A stretch of DNA of 5,714 nt. Origin: Thermoprotei archaeon. GTDB taxonomy: Archaea; Thermoproteota; Methanomethylicia; Nezhaarchaeales; WYZ-LMO8. Below the pieces are notes generated by a model, which saw nothing but the letters and a program-made list of their open reading frames with translations, had not been told where the DNA came from and did not search any database. Positions 5,291-5,714 of this stretch are shown one piece after another; position 1 is the first letter of the stretch, and each line of letters starts with the position of its first letter. The position numbers and the translations under genes are program-made. The DNA is taken from NCBI GenBank assembly GCA_003650865.1, contig QMSN01000073.1, positions 1 through 5,714 on the forward strand. Reading direction: 5' to 3'.

Positions 5291-5337
5291 CACCTCAACT
5301 TGAGATTTTCGAGTTAAGCTTTATAGCTCACCTCAAC
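5291..5337 (+). repeat. Direct repeat CACCTCAAC before the sRNA promoter
   Basis: CACCTCAAC occurs at 5291-5299 and again at 5329-5337, each preceded within 10-14 bases by TAAGCT (5281-5286 and 5315-5320). The first copy forms a small palindrome, CTCAACTTGAG. The second copy lies between the TATA box and the start of the candidate sRNA. The repeat may be a fading duplication or chance. Confidence 0.3.
5318..5327 (+). promoter_or_regulatory. TATA box of the candidate C/D sRNA
   Basis: GCTTTATAGC contains TTTATA at 5320-5325. Twenty-six bases on, transcription would begin at about 5349, just before the C box at 5352. This spacing fits an independently transcribed archaeal sRNA. Confidence 0.5.
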
Positions 5338-5350
5338 CTCTACATGCTTG

Positions 5351-5406
5351 GATGATGAGCGCTGGAACTTGAGACGACAGGATGACCGATACCTTCCGGC
5401 TCTGAC
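5351..5406 (+). ncRNA. Candidate box C/D guide sRNA, possibly directing 23S rRNA 2'-O-methylation
   Basis: C/D sRNAs assemble with L7Ae, Nop5 and fibrillarin to methylate the ribose of the base paired five positions before the D or D' box. Here a perfect C box ATGATGA (5352-5358) and a perfect D box CTGA (5402-5405) bracket 43 bases, a normal archaeal size. A weak D' TTGA (5369-5372) and a degenerate C' ATGACCG (5382-5388) divide the inside into guides of 10 and 13 bases. G5351 and C5406 could close the terminal stem. The D guide (5389-5401) is complementary to AGCCGGAAGGTAT. Its GCCGGAAGGU core matches, from memory, a segment of 23S rRNA domain IV (GUGCCGGAAGGUU in E. coli), pointing to the first G of CGGAAG as the modified base. 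A TATA box lies at the right distance upstream. The D' guide target is not recognised. Confidence 0.62.
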
Positions 5407-5417
5407 AAAATAAAGAG
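5407..5417 (-). terminator. T-rich tract after the last minus-strand gene
   Basis: On the minus strand CTCTTTATTTT lies about 20 bases past the stop codon at 5437 and could act as an archaeal oligo-T terminator. There is no hairpin before it, as expected for archaea. The thymines are interrupted, so the call is tentative. Confidence 0.35.
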
Positions 5418-5436
5418 TGAGGGTTTGAGGGCAACT

Positions 5437-5691
5437 CTAGAAGGAGCCTAAGACCGTGATCCCCAGGCTCCTGAGCTTATCCACTAGCGACTTAAGCTTG
5501 CCCCTAGACCTAGACTTCAAGAACACCTTCTCTCCCGAGAACACCACCTCAACGCCTTCGAGGTCCAGCTCGGGGTCTATCTTGTCTTGAAGGCTCCTCC
5601 ACACGGATAGAGACGTTAAGACGACGAAGTTGCCTTGAGGATCCCTGCGCTTATCAATAAGCACTTGCTCTCCAACCTTCAGGTACACCAC
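5437..5691 (-). CDS. Small alpha/beta protein of unknown function (84 aa)
   Basis: I do not recognise a family. The protein reads as strand YLKVGEQVLIDKR, a turn, strand NFVVLTS, an amphipathic helix VWRSLQDKID, a beta hairpin GVEVVFSGEKVFLKSRS, and a final helix plus strand RGKLKSLVDKLRSLGITVLG. The basic surface in its second half (KSRSRGKLKSLVDKLR) could suit nucleic-acid contact, but that is conjecture. There are no cysteines, signal peptide or membrane segment. GTG 5691 and GTG 5688 are adjacent alternatives within GGTGGTG. GTG 5664, preceded by GGAG at 5 bases and by TATTTTT about 33 bases upstream, is another option that would remove the first strand. The frame stays open to the window edge, so a longer N-terminus is also possible. 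Confidence 0.65.
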   Translation of the reverse strand: MVYLKVGEQVLIDKRRDPQGNFVVLTSLSVWRSLQDKIDPELDLEGVEVVFSGEKVFLKSRSRGKLKSLVDKLRSLGITVLGSF

Positions 5692-5714
5692 CGAAAAATA
5701 GTATGGGGAAGAGG

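Larger units (their letters stand above)
5168..5436. other. Gene-poor stretch with guide-RNA candidates
   Basis: Between the helical protein and the last minus-strand gene no credible protein frame exists. The stretch contains a box C/D sRNA candidate on the plus strand with its own TATA box, a weaker C/D-like layout on the minus strand, an isolated palindromic TTTAAA, and a 9-base repeat. T-runs on the minus strand just past 5437 may end the last gene. Confidence 0.6.

Noticed and set aside
5168..5436. CRISPR array, tRNA or attachment site in the gene-poor stretch
   Set aside because: There are no regularly spaced repeats, no cloverleaf or T-loop consensus, and no duplicated tRNA end or integrase gene.
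4847..5691. Toxin-antitoxin pair formed by the RHH-like protein and the 84-residue protein
   Set aside because: The two genes are convergent and separated by about 270 bases with RNA candidates between. The 84-residue protein has no recognisable toxin motif.

Overview
The window reads as chromosomal DNA of a thermophilic archaeon, most likely from the Thermoproteota/TACK side, although the exact lineage cannot be fixed from the sequence alone. The signs are AGG-dominated arginine codons, frequent ATA isoleucine codons, many GTG/TTG starts, GGTG/GAGGTG ribosome-binding motifs, short TTTTTAA/TTTATA-type TATA boxes about 26-40 bases before starts, very short leaders, and two archaeal families (beta-RFAP synthase and DUF1464). 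No insertion sequence, CRISPR array, tRNA or rRNA gene is visible.

Left part (1-2002, + strand): the last 61 codons of a membrane transporter, probably of the major facilitator superfamily; two small unrecognised proteins (222-440 and 497-832); then a saccharopine-dehydrogenase/lysine-dehydrogenase family oxidoreductase (893-2002). These all run the same way with short gaps.

Middle (1991-3692, - strand): a small secreted or membrane-tethered protein whose 3' end overlaps the oxidoreductase tail-to-tail by 12 bases, and upstream of it a DUF1464 protein of the ASKHA (acetate-kinase/Hsp70-like) ATPase fold. The DUF1464 gene is divergent from a beta-ribofuranosylaminobenzene 5'-phosphate synthase (3847-4785, + strand), the enzyme that commits phosphoribosyl pyrophosphate to methanopterin-type C1 carriers. 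The two share a roughly 150-base divergent promoter region with a TATA-like box facing each way.

Right part (4847-5714): a small helical protein with a ribbon-helix-helix-like N-terminus, then a gene-poor stretch (5168-5436), then a small unrecognised minus-strand gene reaching the window edge. The gene-poor stretch is the most interesting place. It holds a well-formed candidate box C/D guide RNA (about 5351-5406) with exact C and D boxes and a TATA box at the expected distance. Its D guide is complementary to a GCCGGAAGGU-type segment that I recall from 23S rRNA. A second, weaker C/D-like layout lies on the opposite strand (about 5185-5243). Apart from these, the window is ordinary archaeal housekeeping plus several orphan small proteins; I do not see a new defence or mobile system.
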